DNA of 64,000 nt from contig NC_134643.1 in assembly GCF_030463565.1 (NCBI RefSeq), positions 134,001-198,000 of the forward strand. Reading direction: 5' to 3'. This document shows, one piece after another, positions 1 to 13,316 of the stretch. Source of the stretch: Pelecanus crispus (taxonomy: Eukaryota > Chordata > Aves > Pelecaniformes > Pelecanidae). The notes under the pieces were generated by a model. The model did no database searches, was not told the DNA's origin, and saw only the letters and a list, made by a program, of their open reading frames with translations. Within the stretch, counting starts at the first letter, position 1; every line of letters starts with the position of its first letter. The position numbers and the translations under genes are program-made.

Positions 1-419
1 TCACCTGGATGTATCGGACAGACTCCAGAGGGAATTTATATCCTGAAGTCTACTGTGGTCAGGGTGGCAGGCCCACTCCCTTGCTGGGCTCCAAGGTGCG
101 AGATCAGCTGCATTGGATGCTGGGCCAGGCAGCAAGTATCTCTGCTGGAACAGGATTCAGGCAGGAGTACCAGAGGGCTGCCATGGGCTCTGAAGAAGCT
201 GGACCTGGACTGATACTTTTGGTGCACTGTTTCCTGGCAACTGACTGCCAGTGCTGCACTGAGGCCTGGGGGTGCCCTTTTAATTCAGCCTGTTGCTCAA
301 ATGGCTGGTGCTCATGAGACCTGAGCTGGTGATGTCTCCTGGGTGTGAGGAGTGCAGGGTAGTCTTCCTGCAAGCACATAAGCAAACTGCATGGGCTGCT
401 GTTGATGTTTCTGTCGCAG

Positions 420-1272
420 CTTCACTGGTACTGGAGATGGTAAGTGGAGAGGCTGGAGTTACGTCCAGCCTTTTTCTTGGGAGAACATGAAGCATCAGGA
501 CCCCACCTCTCTCATTGCAGAAGGAGAAGGAAGTCATACCTTGCTTTGAGCCATGGTACACCTCTCCCTGTTGATAGGATTTGGATGTGGTTCACTCCAA
601 GGCTGACACCTGGGTGGAGGGTGGCACTGGCCAGATCTATACGGCTCCTTTCAGCCTCTTTCTCATCTGCCCATCCTGTCTTCTGCAGGGGAAACGGATA
701 ATGTTTATGAGGCGGAAAGCCCTGGGACCTGTGCAGTGGCTCTCTATGATTACCAAGGAGGTGGGTCTGCCATCCAGGCTGTGGGGACAGGGACTGGGGA
801 GCTGGCTGGGGCAGTGCAACAGGGAGGTGGTGGCTTACACCATCAGCAGTGGTGAAAAGATTTGGACTTGGTAGTTTAAATTTCTTTTTCTGAGAAGGTC
901 ATTCCTCTCAGAATGAGACCTGACTGGGGAACACAGAAGCTTCATCTTTCATCTGTGAAGTCTTGCTCCTTCTCTGTTTATCTGTGCTGTTTGGGGGTTG
1001 GATGACATGAACTCTGAGGGTTATCAGAATGCGTGTTCTGTATTCTCCTCCTGGGGGTGGGGTGGGAGGAGGAATGTAAAACCAGCGCTCTCTGGGGTTA
1101 TCTTTGTGACTATCTTTTCTGAACAATTTTTGCAGATGGAGATGATGAGATTTCTTTTGATCCTGACGACACAATCACACACATCGAGATGGTAGATGAA
1201 GGCTGGTGGCGGGGTCAGTGCCGGGGCAAAGTAGGCCTCTTTCCAGCAAATTACGTGAAGCTTCTGCAGTGA
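420..1272 (+). CDS. HCLS1: HCLS1-like SH3-domain protein, 3'-terminal exons (partial)
   Basis: Two clear coding exons, 689-760 and 1136-1272, join in phase across a GT..AG intron and end at TGA. Together they encode a complete C-terminal SH3 domain: the ALYDY motif, an acidic RT loop ([10 protein letters not shown]), the WW pair in EGWWRG, and the closing [11 protein letters not shown] tyrosine-containing acidic stretch (DNVYEAE) lies just before the domain. In the cortactin/HCLS1/drebrin-like family this domain binds proline-rich partners of the actin machinery. The wording is closest to HCLS1 (haematopoietic cortactin-like, lymphocyte signalling), but cortactin itself cannot be excluded by eye. 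A possible 20-base exon at 420-439 (AG before, GTAAGT after) would keep the frame into 689 but is weak. The rest of the gene lies upstream of the window. Confidence 0.8.
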
Positions 1273-2500
1273 AACCAGCATTGTCCAAGCTGCTTCCTTC
1301 CAAACTTTTGCCTCTCTCTGCTTCAGCCTTTTATGTGTTACTAGCTTAATTTGGCTTGGCCTGGCGTGTCTACATGCAAGAAATACCAAGGAGCAAACTG
1401 GCAGTGTCTGAGGGAAAGTTTTGGCCTGTGCCCAAGAGGACTTTGGTTCCCATCTACTTCCAGATGGGTAAGGTGGTATGGTTTAAGAGCATGTGAGTGC
1501 GATGTAAGACTTCTCTTCTACCTAGGCTGTTCCACATGTCAGCCAGCAAGCTTGCAGGAATGTGTCCATTCCTGTTCCCAACAGGGCAATTCACAGGAAA
1601 GAAACACCATCTCTAATCCAGTCAAGGCAGAAGGGACATGAGCTATGGTACCTTTTTAAGTTGCTCTGGCCCTGGATCTCATCCTGCCCAGGGGTCAAGG
1701 AAAAGAGCACTGTGAAGGTCAAAATTGCCTTTTTTTCCCCAAGAAGGCTTTCCACTTGCAGGATGAACTGTGTTTGCAGCACACGGTAGAGAAATATGAA
1801 CCTGGTCTATTTGGGCAGATTTCAGGGCTGGGTCCTGGGAATGTTTGAACATCACAGTGAACACTGCTGACTTTTCCTGCACACAGACACAAGTTTGGCT
1901 GTAGCGAACTGTTCCATTAAAAAAGAGAAGTGTGTGCTGGCTGAATGAAAATGTGGGATGATCTTGCTAAGGTGGGACATCACTTGCTTGATTTCCCTCT
2001 GTGTACCAAGAATGCTCCTGGGAGATGTGTCACTTCTGGGGTAAACCTTGAAAAAGAAAGTGTAAAAATTAGATTATTTTCTGAGAAAAATTATTCTGGA
2101 AAATCTGTCTTGGAGCAAGAGACAAATACTAAAAGTCTTCACTTAAGAAAGAGTATATTAATAACTGTCTTGGTCCTCATCCAGACAGCCCATCAGAGGA
2201 ATGTTCTGCTAGGGAAACCCTTTCAGTCTAGCAAATGAATCAGAGTAAGTGCTGCTTGATACAGGCAGTAGAATATTTTTAAGAGAGCTCCATTTTTCCT
2301 GTTAACTGCTCTGACAGTATAAATAAGCATACACACAGGTGGGGTGGGAAGAGCAGTCACACAGCTTGCCTCCAGCCTAAGGGCTCCAGTGTGCTTTGCA
2401 GTCAGTGCTAAGGGTGGGTTCCCCTGTCCAGTGTTTGGCTCAGCCTGTTCTCTCTGCTGTTGGGTGGTTTGAGTCCCTGTGCTGAAGTCAGGCCTCCCTG
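1273..2500 (+). other. 3' UTR of the HCLS1-like gene and flank
   Basis: No coding signal follows the stop at 1272. An ATTAAA hexamer at 1916-1921 is a plausible poly(A) signal, giving a 3' UTR of about 650 bases. From there to 2500 I see no gene or recognisable repeat. Confidence 0.4.
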
Positions 2501-2501
2501 G

Positions 2502-2873
2502 TGTGGCAGTAAAATAGTTAACGCCTCATAGGCCTTTGCAGGGCTCACTAGTTAAGAAATATTTGCAGGTAAGGGTCTCACCAGTTTCATTAAAAAAGGA
2601 GTTAATTATTTGTTAACGAGTGTGCTGGCTAGAGCCTCCTTATCTGAAGAATGCTATTGTTATTTACAATATCCTGCTTATCTGACACATTTTGGTGAAG
2701 AATGAGTTGCATCACCTAAGGCTATATAAACTCTGTAACTAACTGCCCCATTTGGGTAGAGTTCGTATCAGCAGTGTCTGTCACTCTGCTGACTGTGCTC
2801 TCCGTCATAGCTGTAGTAATAAACTGGTTCTGTTCTAGACTGCCTAAAATTGCATCCCGGTTATTCTGTGACA
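2502..2873 (+). mobile_element. LTR-like element, possible solo LTR
   Basis: The segment begins TGTGGCAG and ends CTGTGACA, as retroviral LTRs do. It carries TATATAAA at 2723-2730 and AATAAA at 2818-2823, about 90 bases apart, the order expected for U3-R-U5. No matching target-site duplication was found at the chosen ends, so the boundaries, and possibly the identification, are uncertain. Confidence 0.4.
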
Positions 2874-2879
2874 GTATGT

Positions 2880-4984
2880 GCCCTGTGTCTGTTGTAGACT
2901 CGGCTCCTTGCACAGTGGAAAGGGTCCCTGATTCTAGCCCTCTTTCATCACACATGTGGGTTAAGGCTGAGCAGGTGGGAAGGAGGACAAGAGGAAATTT
3001 TTAATTTTTAATGTTCTAAGCAGTTTTCAGGAATAATCCAATGCAAACTGAAGCCCTCCCTTGAACAAGTATATTCCAGGCTAGATGCTCAACATGCCAC
3101 TGTAGGAGTTGGTTGTTTTCCCTTTGTGGCATGCAACTACCATCACAATAGGAATAACGCAGGGATTGGACTCACACTGAGTAGCACAGCATGCGAGAAG
3201 CTGCAGGAGCACACCCCAGGGCAGTGCCAGCTGCCAGCAGCAGGGGTGACGCCTTTAGAGTTCCCTTCTGCTCACAGGTTGGTTCTGGACCATCCTGCAC
3301 TTGAACAAGACTTTACTACCTGGAAGGTAGTACAGCATCCCTGCTCAATGTTTGATACTGAGAAAAATCACAATCTGTGTCTGTCAGTCATGGGAAAGAC
3401 ACATTGTGACTCAGGTTAGAAATTGTCAATTTTAATGTAAATTTTCTGGAGGTTTTTGGTTGGTTGGTTTTGGGGTTTTTTTTCGCTGAAATAACTTTCA
3501 TAATATTTTTTCCTCATGCAGTTCACCCTTTATTTCCTGCTACTCCTCTCCAAGGGGCTCTCCAGAATGGGCCTTATTGTGGCAGACTCTCTTATGTGTC
3601 CTAGTGAGACTCTGAACTAGGGGTGTTTCAATAATTTTTTACAATTAAGAAGGGTGTATAGCAAGTAGGGCTGGCTCAGGCTTGCAGCCTGTTTGGGTAG
3701 GAGCAACAGGCCATCCCAACCAACCAATGTATTACAGAAACATTTTTTTCCTTTGAAGAATAAAATCAGTGTGTGTTGTGCACTAAGAAGAACTGGCAAA
3801 CTGCTCCCAACAAGCTGTATGCCTCATAGGCCTATTTTTTGTCTATCCAGTAGGTTTCTTTGGGTACAGGCTGGATTTTGGAGGGTATCTCTTGGTAACT
3901 GAGCTATAGATGAACATGTTTTGGCCCCTTCCAGGTGACGTGCCCCTCTGTGGCACAGCTGCAGAAACGCTGCTGTGGCTGCAGGCATGCACCTGCATGT
4001 GCAGCCTGTGCCAGCTTCCCTCCCCACACACACCCTTGCACTGGTGGCTGGCTGCTCCTGGCTTCTGCCATGGCATTGGACGCTGCTGGCCCTCATATAC
4101 CTGCCTGCAGATTTGGCCAGCAGTGGGATTGCCCCAACACTCATGCAGTCATTTGAGCTTGGACCGAGTTGCAGAGCCCCTGCTAGAAGAGCTTAAGCTG
4201 AGGCAGTGGCAGCTGGATGTAGCTGGCTGCCCCTGGTTACCAGCCAGCCCTCAGCCACTGTCGACCATGGCCACACCACTCATAACAACTGCATTTTGAT
4301 TTTTTTTATGGCTATAAAGCAAAGCAAACATTTCTGGTGAGGATTTAAGAAATGCCAGCTCACAGCTCAGTGCTCATAAACTTGCTGTTTGACCAAAGCA
4401 CTGAGGATAATGGTGGCCTGTTTAACCTGTTGGCTGCTGTGCTAATGTACAAAATGCTACAGAGCTTTCATGGGAGCCTGGAGAAACCCAGCAGACATCA
4501 AACTCCGTGCCAAAGCATGTGTGGAAGGAGGATGGTGTGTGTGACAGCCCTTTTGTGGAGGCCAGATTTTGCAATCAAAGACACTGCCTCTTGTCCCATG
4601 CAGGGCCTGGCTCAGCACCTTGGGCAGCCCCAAGGCAGAGCTCACAGCCTTGCTCGGGGCCAGCACGTGTCTGGTACCACATGAAATTGCCTTTTACAGC
4701 ATTCCCTGGTAGCAGCACAGCTGCAACAGGTCCTGTGCTGAGCTCAGCACATGACGCTTGCAAAATAAAGACATAATCCTGGAACTGTAGCTTTGTTCCC
4801 AACTTGATTTTGCCTTTTCTGCCATCAGTGATGTGCTGAGGGTCAGACAAGTGATGGCAGCGTGCCACAAGCAGCCACTGCCTGGGCAGGGAGCCCTGAG
4901 CTCACTGCTGCCATCAAAGATTTCCCACAGACAGGCAATGCTGCACTATGCCAGACCAGCACTCTGTTGCGGCCCTGATGTTGC
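2880..4984. other. gene-free stretch
   Basis: Only short, non-homologous open frames are present. No exon with convincing splice sites, RNA gene or repeat family was recognised. Confidence 0.5.
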
Positions 4985-5932
4985 TCATGCATTGCTGCCT
5001 GGGCAGCCCAGCGTGCCCCATCCCCACACAGCCTTCCGCAGGGCCCCCTGCACTTCCTGGTTGCGGAGGCTGTAGATGAGGGGGTTCAGCATGGGGGTGA
5101 CGATGCAGTACAGTGCGGAGACCAGTGTGTCGGTGGCTGGGGAGTAGCTGGAGCTGGACCAGTTGTAGTTCAGATTGGCTGTCACAAAGTACAGGGCGAC
5201 CACGAGCAGGTGGGCAGAGCATGTGGAGAAGGCCTTGCGCCGGCTGGTGGCCACAGGCATCCTGAGAACAGTGGCCAGGATGTGGAGGTAGGAGACGATG
5301 ACAAGCAGGAAGGGGCTGAGGCCCACAAAGACACTGGCAGCATGGAGTGCCACTTCGCTGGGGCGGGTGTTGCTGCACGCAGCCCTCAGCAGTGGAGGGA
5401 CGTCACAGAAGATGTGCTGGAGCCGGGCAGCCCCGCAGAAGGAGAGCCTGGAGGCCAGGAGGGTGTGCACGGCTGAGTCCAGCATCCCCCAGAGCCAGCA
5501 GCTGGCGGCTGCCACCACACAAACACCCCGGCTCATGGCATGGGTGTAGCGCAGGGGCTGGCATATGGCTGCATAGCGGTCGTAGGCCATGACAGCCAGG
5601 AGTGCGCACTCAGCCCCCGCACACCCCATCAGGAAGAACATTTGTGCCAGACACCCACGGTAGGAGATGGTTGCTTGTGAGCGCAGGGTATTTGCCAGGA
5701 TCTTGGGCACCGTCACTGATGAGTAGCAAATATCCAAGCAGGACAGGTGACTGAGGAAGAAGTACATGGGGCTGTGGAGATGGGGATCCAGAGACACGAG
5801 GGTGAGTATTGCAGAGTTTCCCAGCAGTGTGGCCAGGTAAATGGCCAGGAAAAGAACAAAGAGGAAGGGTTGGCCATGGGAAAAGCCCAGGAGCATGAAC
5901 TCCGTCACATGAGTCTGGTTCTCACCTGCCAT
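4985..5932 (-). CDS. olfactory receptor, intact single exon
   Basis: A 315-residue class A odorant receptor, a seven-pass G-protein-coupled receptor of olfactory neuron cilia. The frame is open further upstream, but the methionine at 5932 (MAGENQTHV) is chosen because it puts the N-glycosylation site NQT at residue 5 and gives the usual family length. Motifs appear in order: GN in TM1, PMYFFLSHL in TM2, MAYDRYAAIC at the end of TM3, SY in TM5, KAFSTCSAHL in TM6 and PMLNPLIYSLRN in TM7, with conserved extracellular cysteines. The 5' part of the open frame (up to 6091) is probably intron or UTR, because receptor coding exons are preceded by a splice acceptor. It is not the expanded avian OR14 type by wording; the exact subfamily is not assigned. 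No lesion is visible. Confidence 0.93.
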   Translation of the reverse strand: MAGENQTHVTEFMLLGFSHGQPFLFVLFLAIYLATLLGNSAILTLVSLDPHLHSPMYFFLSHLSCLDICYSSVTVPKILANTLRSQATISYRGCLAQMFFLMGCAGAECALLAVMAYDRYAAICQPLRYTHAMSRGVCVVAAASCWLWGMLDSAVHTLLASRLSFCGAARLQHIFCDVPPLLRAACSNTRPSEVALHAASVFVGLSPFLLVIVSYLHILATVLRMPVATSRRKAFSTCSAHLLVVALYFVTANLNYNWSSSSYSPATDTLVSALYCIVTPMLNPLIYSLRNQEVQGALRKAVWGWGTLGCPGSNA

Positions 5933-7040
5933 GGGGCCAGCTGTGTTGTGGGTCTGTGGGCAGAAACGAGCACTGTGAGGAGGAGGTGGTGATTGTGAGC
6001 CAGGGGACTGGAGCACAACCACCCATGAGGCAAGGGTTTCACTGATAAGGTGGCTTTGGTCCAATCTCCATAGTGGTTGAAAGCTTTCCATGTTGGTATT
6101 TCACAGACACTGGGATTTTAGAGTCCAGAGAGCTGCCATTCAATGTTGGGTACCTGACTGCAAGAGAATCACATAGAAGAAACCAAGAACGGTGTGCATC
6201 TAGACTAACCCACACCTCTTGGGTTCTCCTGCCAGCCCAACCCCCATCTTGATGAGTATACCAGGCATGCCTCTCTTTTCCTCCTGGTTGCACTTACGGT
6301 GACTACATGCATCCCTGCCCCCTGGACATGGTTGCATCATTCCTTAGATGCAACAGCCAGTAAGCTTCCTCTTCCCCAGCCACTGGGTTGGGGATGTGGC
6401 ATCACCCTGCACCAGTTAAAAGAACTTTTTTTTTTCTTTATCCTGTCTCCTGCTCTGCCATTTTTGGGGTGCTTTGCTGTGTGATAACCAGCACTTAAAA
6501 AAAGCAGGGGTTCCAACTGAGGGTGACTCACCACACAGTGTTTGTTGAGCCATAGCCAAATTTAAGCCATCAGGGATTTCCACTGGCCTGGGCCTCGTGA
6601 CCTTTCTTCCATCATTCTATTTCAATTTTCACCCCGACACAAGGGTTTTGCTTACTGGCATGTGACGCTATGATGACCATGTCCACATGATGGACGAGGC
6701 ATGGGGAAGCAGTTACTGCTCATAAACCTCAGCCAAGGGTTGTTGAAGGTGGTGCTTGCTGGGTGCTTGTGGCCAGGGCTGCTGCTGCCCACCATGCCAG
6801 TGCCATGAAGCCCAGCAGATGTAGGCCAGGTGCTTTGGTGCTCAAATACAGCCTGGTGTAGCAGCCTCTGTGAGGCTGCTGAAGAAATGGGGCTGAGAAA
6901 GAGGTTAAAAATGACCTGCAGTCACCTTGTCTTGGGGTGCACATCTGTCCCAGCCAGCACTCAGCACAGGCACACACTATACTCAGCCAGTCTGAAACCA
7001 GGGGCTCTCTCGGCTGGGTGAGGAAAAGGATCCAGAGAGG
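5933..7040. other. upstream region of the olfactory receptor
   Basis: No gene was recognised. It probably contains the receptor's non-coding 5' exon(s) on the minus strand, which cannot be placed from sequence alone. Confidence 0.35.
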
Positions 7041-7045
7041 CTTAA

Positions 7046-7158
7046 GCTAACCCTTGATTGGTTTAGAGTGGAATTGGTAGTGTAGGTTAATGGTTGGACT
7101 GGATGATCTTAAAGGTCTTTTCCAACCTAAACGATTCTATGATTCTATGATTCTATGT
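7046..7158 (+). mobile_element. CR1 LINE, 3'-end fragment
   Basis: The fragment has the CR1 3' tail: GGTTGGACTGGATGATCTT, then a TTTTCCAACCTAAACG block and three ATTCTATG-type repeats. It is severely 5'-truncated, as most CR1 copies are. Confidence 0.9.
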
Positions 7159-7159
7159 A

Positions 7160-10100
7160 TATGACAATAATGGGGCAAACAGGTCTGGAAAGCACCAGGG
7201 CAGACTGTGGCTGCATGACAATACAGGGCACCTTGGGGAACCATGGATGATCTTGGAGCTGTGCATAATAAAATGCTGTTCTCCCTATGCAGCTTTTTCT
7301 TTGGCTCCATTCGATTGCCTCAGTAGACTTCAGCACTCTAAACTATTCATGAATCAGAGAATAAGGTAACTGGCCAGTGTACTGGCCATTGCTGAGCAAG
7401 TGTTTGCCAGGAGCTGCGGCAGAACCAGTGCTGGCTTCTGGGTAGGTTCTCACTGATAGCACTGGGATATGGCTGGGGTGTGAGGGAGGATTGCACATCC
7501 CTGAACTTGAAGATTTAGTTCCCTGCTATTCTGACTTCGAAACAATGCCTGCCTGCCTCAGTACAGGGCAGCTGTGAGCTTTTCCTTACAGGCAACTCTG
7601 ACAAACCTCCTGTGGTCAAGATTCAACAGCATTCCCAGCTATCAGTTCATGTCATTCTCCATTTACTAAACATTAAAGATGTCACTCGATGGCTATGCAG
7701 GGGCCCATTGCCATTATATAAGACCAAAGTGAATATGACAAAAAAAAAAAAAAAAAGAAAACATTCCCTTCCTTTTTATAGATGTGGGTTTTTTTAGAAA
7801 CTGAGGTCAATTGTCTCCTCACAAGATTAAACAACACGGTTGAATCTCAGGTTGGTACCCTTGCTTTACACCCATTAATCTGTTTTTAATTTCTCTGTCC
7901 AAAGCATGTATCTATGTTTCAGTCATGATTTTAAAACGTTGAGCAATGGAGAACTCCCTGCTTCTGTTGGGAGGTTTTTTTTCTTATAGCTACTTACTAA
8001 GAAACTGTCAAAGCACTGTTAAAAATTGTGTGCTTTTTTCCCTGTTGGAATTGCTTGAATGTCAGCTCTATCTCATTCATAATTTTCTCTTCCAGATTAA
8101 GGGCCCTCTATTCTAACAGTATTTTCTCCTTGCTTCTACTTGCACACTGTGATCACTATCAGTGTTTGCTAAGCAGAAGAAGAGCTAAGTTCTGAGTCAT
8201 TTCTCTTTTACTCTCCACTTTTTCAACTTTTTTGTTTTCATTTTAATATCAAGAGGAAAACTTTCAGTCAAAAGATTAATTCATCTTTGCCTTGCAAAAC
8301 AACATCCAAACTTGTTAGTCCATCTTGGATGTAGGTGCTACAAGGCTGAGAAACTGTTGCCAAGCTCTCCAGCAGTGTCCCAGATAAACATATTCTTTAA
8401 TAGTTGGGTTTTTTTTTTTTTTTAATTACCAATTTTTCATACATTGGACAGATACATAAGGACTATATCATCCAGTATTCTGGAAATCTCGGACCACCGC
8501 TCTTCCTCCAGCAAGCCCCCAGCCAAAGCTGTGTGCATTTTGATGCAAGAACAGCCTTAGTTGTTTGGCCCTGTGTTGCAGCCAGGAGCACATGCCTGAG
8601 AGGGGTGAGAGCTGGGAGAGACTGCAGCAGCATTCCCTAGGAATCGTCTCCTGTCTGCAAAGCTGCATAATGCACACATTAATCTATATAAATTAAAAAG
8701 TATGTATGTGTGAACTTTCACAGCGCTAAGGCAAGGGCAGTTGGGTGGTTTTGGTAGGGCAGAAGTGCCTCCATGATGTAGGTGTGAGAGGGGAAGGCTC
8801 TGTCCAGGACCTTGCTGGATGCTTTTACTACTAACCTGTTAGCCAGGGGCAGGAGTCTGCTGACAAGTTACAGTGAAGCCGGCACCAGTGAAGGTGGGGA
8901 CCTGCCTGTTACACTGGAGGAATAGGGGACCTCAGGAACCAGAGTGATAAAAATAAGTTTAATAGTAGGAGTTTAGGCAGGTAAGGGTTAGTCACCTGCT
9001 TATGCTCCAAACTGGGGCTCAGCACTTGGAAATAAGAGCAGGTCAGCAAGAGGTGTATAAGCCCATTGCGTGCTATCAATGAGCCCTTGGTTTGATGCAG
9101 GTACACAGCAATGACATGTAAGTCATTGTATTTGCAGCAGCAGCAGCGAGTTGTTAGTTCCACTGCAGGAGGGAGAATGAATTCTGGAGAGCTGCAGATG
9201 ATGCTCTCCCGATGCTGACAAATTCAGGCTGGATTAGGCATGGAGCTACAGGGTTACAGTACAGCCATAGGAGTTGTGCAGAGGAATGACCCTAATTTTT
9301 CACCATGGTCTGGAGCAATGTAGCTGTCAGTGGACACAGCCACATGACAAGAAATGCCAGATTTAACCCCTTTGTCCTCAGACATCCTGTACACAATGAA
9401 ATAGGAAGACATGGTTGTAAATTCTCCCTTTCTCCCTTGGACTGCACAGGAATGAGCCTTCAAAGAGTCTCCACCTTTCGTCAGCTCCTTTCCTCTCTCT
9501 CTCTCTCTCACTTGCAGTGAAGGCAATTTCTCATGGTAACTAATGACTTACCAATTATTTCCCAGTGCAGCTACGCCTTTGCCCACCACTGACCAGTCCA
9601 GAAAGACTGGATGGGGGGGCAGAGAGGGAGCACTGATGCCATCAGTGCTAGGGAGGCAGCTGTTTTCTGTCATTCCCCCTGGGAGAAGGAAGGTACACCT
9701 GACCAGTGTGATGGTGATGCACAAGTCTGAGACCCAGCTCAGCTCTGGTGCAGTCCCTGAAGCGGGGTGCCTTACGTCGCCACTGTGCACTTCTGCATAG
9801 CTCTAGCATTTGGGGTGCTCCTACAGGAGGCCAGATGTGCTCTGTGCCCACCCAGGGAAGCCAGCTGCAGGAGGATGTGGCTTGCCTCCCCAGGCCACCA
9901 CATCCCATTTGCACTCAGGGGAGCAGACCAGATAGCCTGGAGCATATAGCCATGGGAGGTAAGGTTCTGAGCCTTGGGTATGGTCCAGTCCCAGTTTGAG
10001 GTGATGGCTGGACTGAGGGAGACAGCAATAACACAGGATTAATTTCTCCTGAAAAGGACTGGATAGTTTTGTTTGAGGCATCACCAGCAGCCACAGCCGG

Positions 10101-12685
10101 CTTGCATGCCCAGACCACCCAGGAGCCCTGGGTGCCAGTACTGGGTTTGCTCCCCAACTAGTGTGCCGATAGGGACCCCTGTGATGGTCCCATCATGAGT
10201 GAGGCCCTGCCCCACCACGGGCAGTAGTCCTGCCCTCCCAGCTCTCCCTTACCTCCATGTCGAAGAGTAAACAGTGGATGGCATCCAGTGCTTGGTAAGA
10301 GGGAAAACTAGCAACGTCCCTAGGTGCTGTCCAGTTTGTCTTACCTGCATGAGGAAAAGCCTGTGTGTCCTTGAGGCTTGCAAGGGGAGGAGAGGCTTTT
10401 AACCCAGCGAGGGCCCTGAGGGAGAGGCTTTCAGAGGCAGCTCTTGTTCAGTGGCAGGAGCAAGGAGCAGAGGAGCATTCCCCCAATCAGCTTGCACAAG
10501 TGCGATCTGAGCCCACAGGACAAAGCCCTCCTGGCACAGGACCCACCTTGATCTCCTGTTCTGCTCCAGGCTGTTCCAAGTGCAGTCCAGCCAGAGCTCT
10601 CCAGCCCTGTCCTCCTGCTCCAGTCCTGTGGCAGCTCTTGGGGTACCTGGGCTGCAGCACAACTGACCATGCCAGGCACCCTGGGCCATAAGAGGGTGGC
10701 TGGCTGGGAGGCTGAGAGCTGCAGTCCCTGTGCCCTAAGTCCTTGTTTATGACCCCATTTTATCTGTGGCAGGGCTATGAGGTGCCTACATTGGCCAATG
10801 CCAGCAGAGAGGCAGCAATGAGGAGGGCTGGCCATTGGCCACACTTGCAGCAACAAACCTGTGGGAAACAGTGACTGCATGGCATCTGCACCTCATCTGT
10901 GCTCCCACCATCTACAATAACCATGCCTGCCCAGCCCAGGCTGTGCAGGGCTCTCTGGAGCAGAAAGTGTGGTCCAGGGGTCTAGGAGAGAACACGGCCA
11001 TGGTGGGACTGTGATCTGGCAGCAGCTCTGATTGGACTTAGTTAACGCACTGAGTAGCATCCTGTGAGTTCTTGAAGAGCTAGGCAGCACGATTACATGG
11101 ACTTACACAGGGTGAATGCTGCCTGCTCTGAGCCTGGAGCCGTTCCTGATAAAACAGCAGGTTTAGCTGGAGTTCACCACATATAGTGCCATGAAAATGT
11201 AAAGTGGGAAACCCAGGAAGTGTGAAGACTGCAACAGGGAGTGAATCTGCAGATCGAGACTGAGACATGCTTGTTTTTGCAGCAGGAATACAGCATCGCT
11301 TTATCGCAATCTTTTTGCAGTCTCTGTTTCCTGATGATCGGGCAATAGGAGCTGATCCTATAAAAAGCTCTGTAACTGAAATTTCAAGAGTTGAGGAGCT
11401 GAGCAGTAACATCATTCGGAAAGTAGGGAAAACATAGGCAACAACCCTACACGGGAAGGAATACCCTGTGTGGAAATTCAGCATAGACACTAAAGGGAGC
11501 TACTACCTCAATGAGAGGGGAAAATTCATGTCAGAGAGGATGTCTGAGGTTGTAAAAGATGAATAGCAGTAATTATGAACCCTGTATCTCTAAGAGCATG
11601 TTTTTGGGGAAGCTGGGCTGACAGGGTAGATGGACCATGATAACAGGACTTTGTGACACAGCATTTTCTTTGACTTTGACCTTTCTCTTGTGGAAATGAT
11701 GAACTTTTCCTTGTTTCATACAGAAACTCAGTGGCACAGCATTCCAATGTAACCTGGCTACTCTCCCAGGATTTTAGATGATGGCACATGCTGGCAGCAC
11801 ACAGAGAAACCCCCTCCTACACTGATATTTGAAACAGGGCTTTGCTGAGACCATCAACACTTGGCACAAATATTAAAATACACTGAAATCTTGCCAGATG
11901 CCAGAAACTTGGTATTCAGTTCTGGTAAGTCATGACCATTTGCTGTAGTAATGTCTTCAGGACAGCCTTTATGAGAAGAAATATCAATGTTTGTATCCTC
12001 CTCTGGTCTCCTGAGGCATATCAAATCCAGCCTTGGGGGTCCAGTGAGAAATCAGATCTCCTTGAATTTGTGAAGTGTTACGGGAGTTGTTTTTTTAAAC
12101 AAAATGCCTAAATTTGGGGGTGTAACCACAAGGATTGGGTCCAGCTCCTGTAAGTACTCAGCACTTCTGGAAATCAGACTCTTAACTGGGTGCAGGGCCC
12201 TTACCTTCTCCAAGCGTAAGTGTTGCACTTTCCAAAAAACAAATGTACTGTGGTAAAACTGGGAACTTCTCCAAGTCATGTTTCCTTACTTGTTTTGAGA
12301 GATGCATTCTTCCAGCTCAAGGATTCTTTCTCAAGCAAAAACCACCATTGCTTGTATCACAGCTCACACAGCAATACTGCCATCTCACTGTTAATGGTCT
12401 CCACGTGCACAAATGTTTCCTCTGGACACAGAGACAAGGAAAACAGTGCAATTCATGGTATTCAGGGTGGCAGGAATCTCCTTGCTGGATCCAACCCCTA
12501 CCCAAAACACAGCCAGCTCCATGGCCACACAAAGCTGCTCTGGGCTGTATCCAGTCAGGTCTGGAAAATCTCTAAGGCTAAAGATCCCACAGCCTCTCTG
12601 AGACCCTGCTCCACTATTTAACGATCCTCAGAGTGCCTGTTGTTCCTTACATCCAGGTGGAAGGAAACTTCTTGAACTTCCAACT
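7160..12685. other. long gene-free stretch with simple repeats
   Basis: No exon, RNA gene or LTR could be supported on either strand. It includes an A-run of about 17 bases near 7740, a T-run near 8408 and a short CT dinucleotide repeat near 9494. Open frames here reach only about 150 codons in GC-rich parts (10.4-10.9 kb) and overlap on both strands, which is typical of chance frames. Confidence 0.5.
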
Positions 12686-12689
12686 CAGA

Positions 12690-13316
12690 AACCTCTGGGG
12701 GTTTTGGTTGATGGTAAGCTCAATATGAGTCAACAATGCGTCCTGGTGGTCAAAAGGGCTAACTGTATCCTGGGGTGCATTAGGCATAGTATAGCTAACT
12801 GGTTGAAAGAAGTGATTGTCCCACTATATTTAACTGTACCTCAAGTACTCTGTGCAGTTTTGGGCTCCACAATCTAAGAAGGGTACAGAAATATTAGAAT
12901 GCATCCAAAGGAATGCAACAAAGATGGTGAAAGGGCTAGAGGGCATGACTTGTGAGGATACTAGGTTTGTTCAGCTTACAGGAGACCTCATTGCTGTCTA
13001 CAACTTCCTCATGATGGGCAGTGGAGAGGGAGATGCTGATTTATCTTTGGTGTCCAGTGACAAAAGGAGAGGGAATGGCTTAAAGTTGTGTCAGGGGAAG
13101 TTCAGATTGGATATTAAGGAAAAGTTCTTCACTGAGAGGGCAGTCAAGCACTTGAACAAGCTCCCCAGCCAAATGGTCATGGCTCCAAGCCTGTCAATGT
13201 TCAAGAAGCATTTGGACAATGTTTATATATGGTTTACCTCTTAGGTTGCCCTTTGTGAAGTCAAGAGTTGGACTCCATGATCCTTGAGTCCCTTCCAACT
13301 GAGAATATTCTATGAA
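12690..13316 (+). mobile_element. CR1 LINE fragment, plus orientation
   Basis: The translation retains CR1 ORF2 C-terminal wording, such as FWAPQSKKGTEILECIQRNATKMVKGLEG, in degraded form (shown here as pieces: ILECIQRNATKMVKGLEG). It ends with a decayed CR1 3' tail near 13290-13316. It meets an oppositely oriented CR1 at its 3' end. Confidence 0.85.

Noticed and set aside
9490-9515. CT dinucleotide repeat as a regulatory element
   Set aside because: Short simple repeat with no gene nearby; nothing supports a function.
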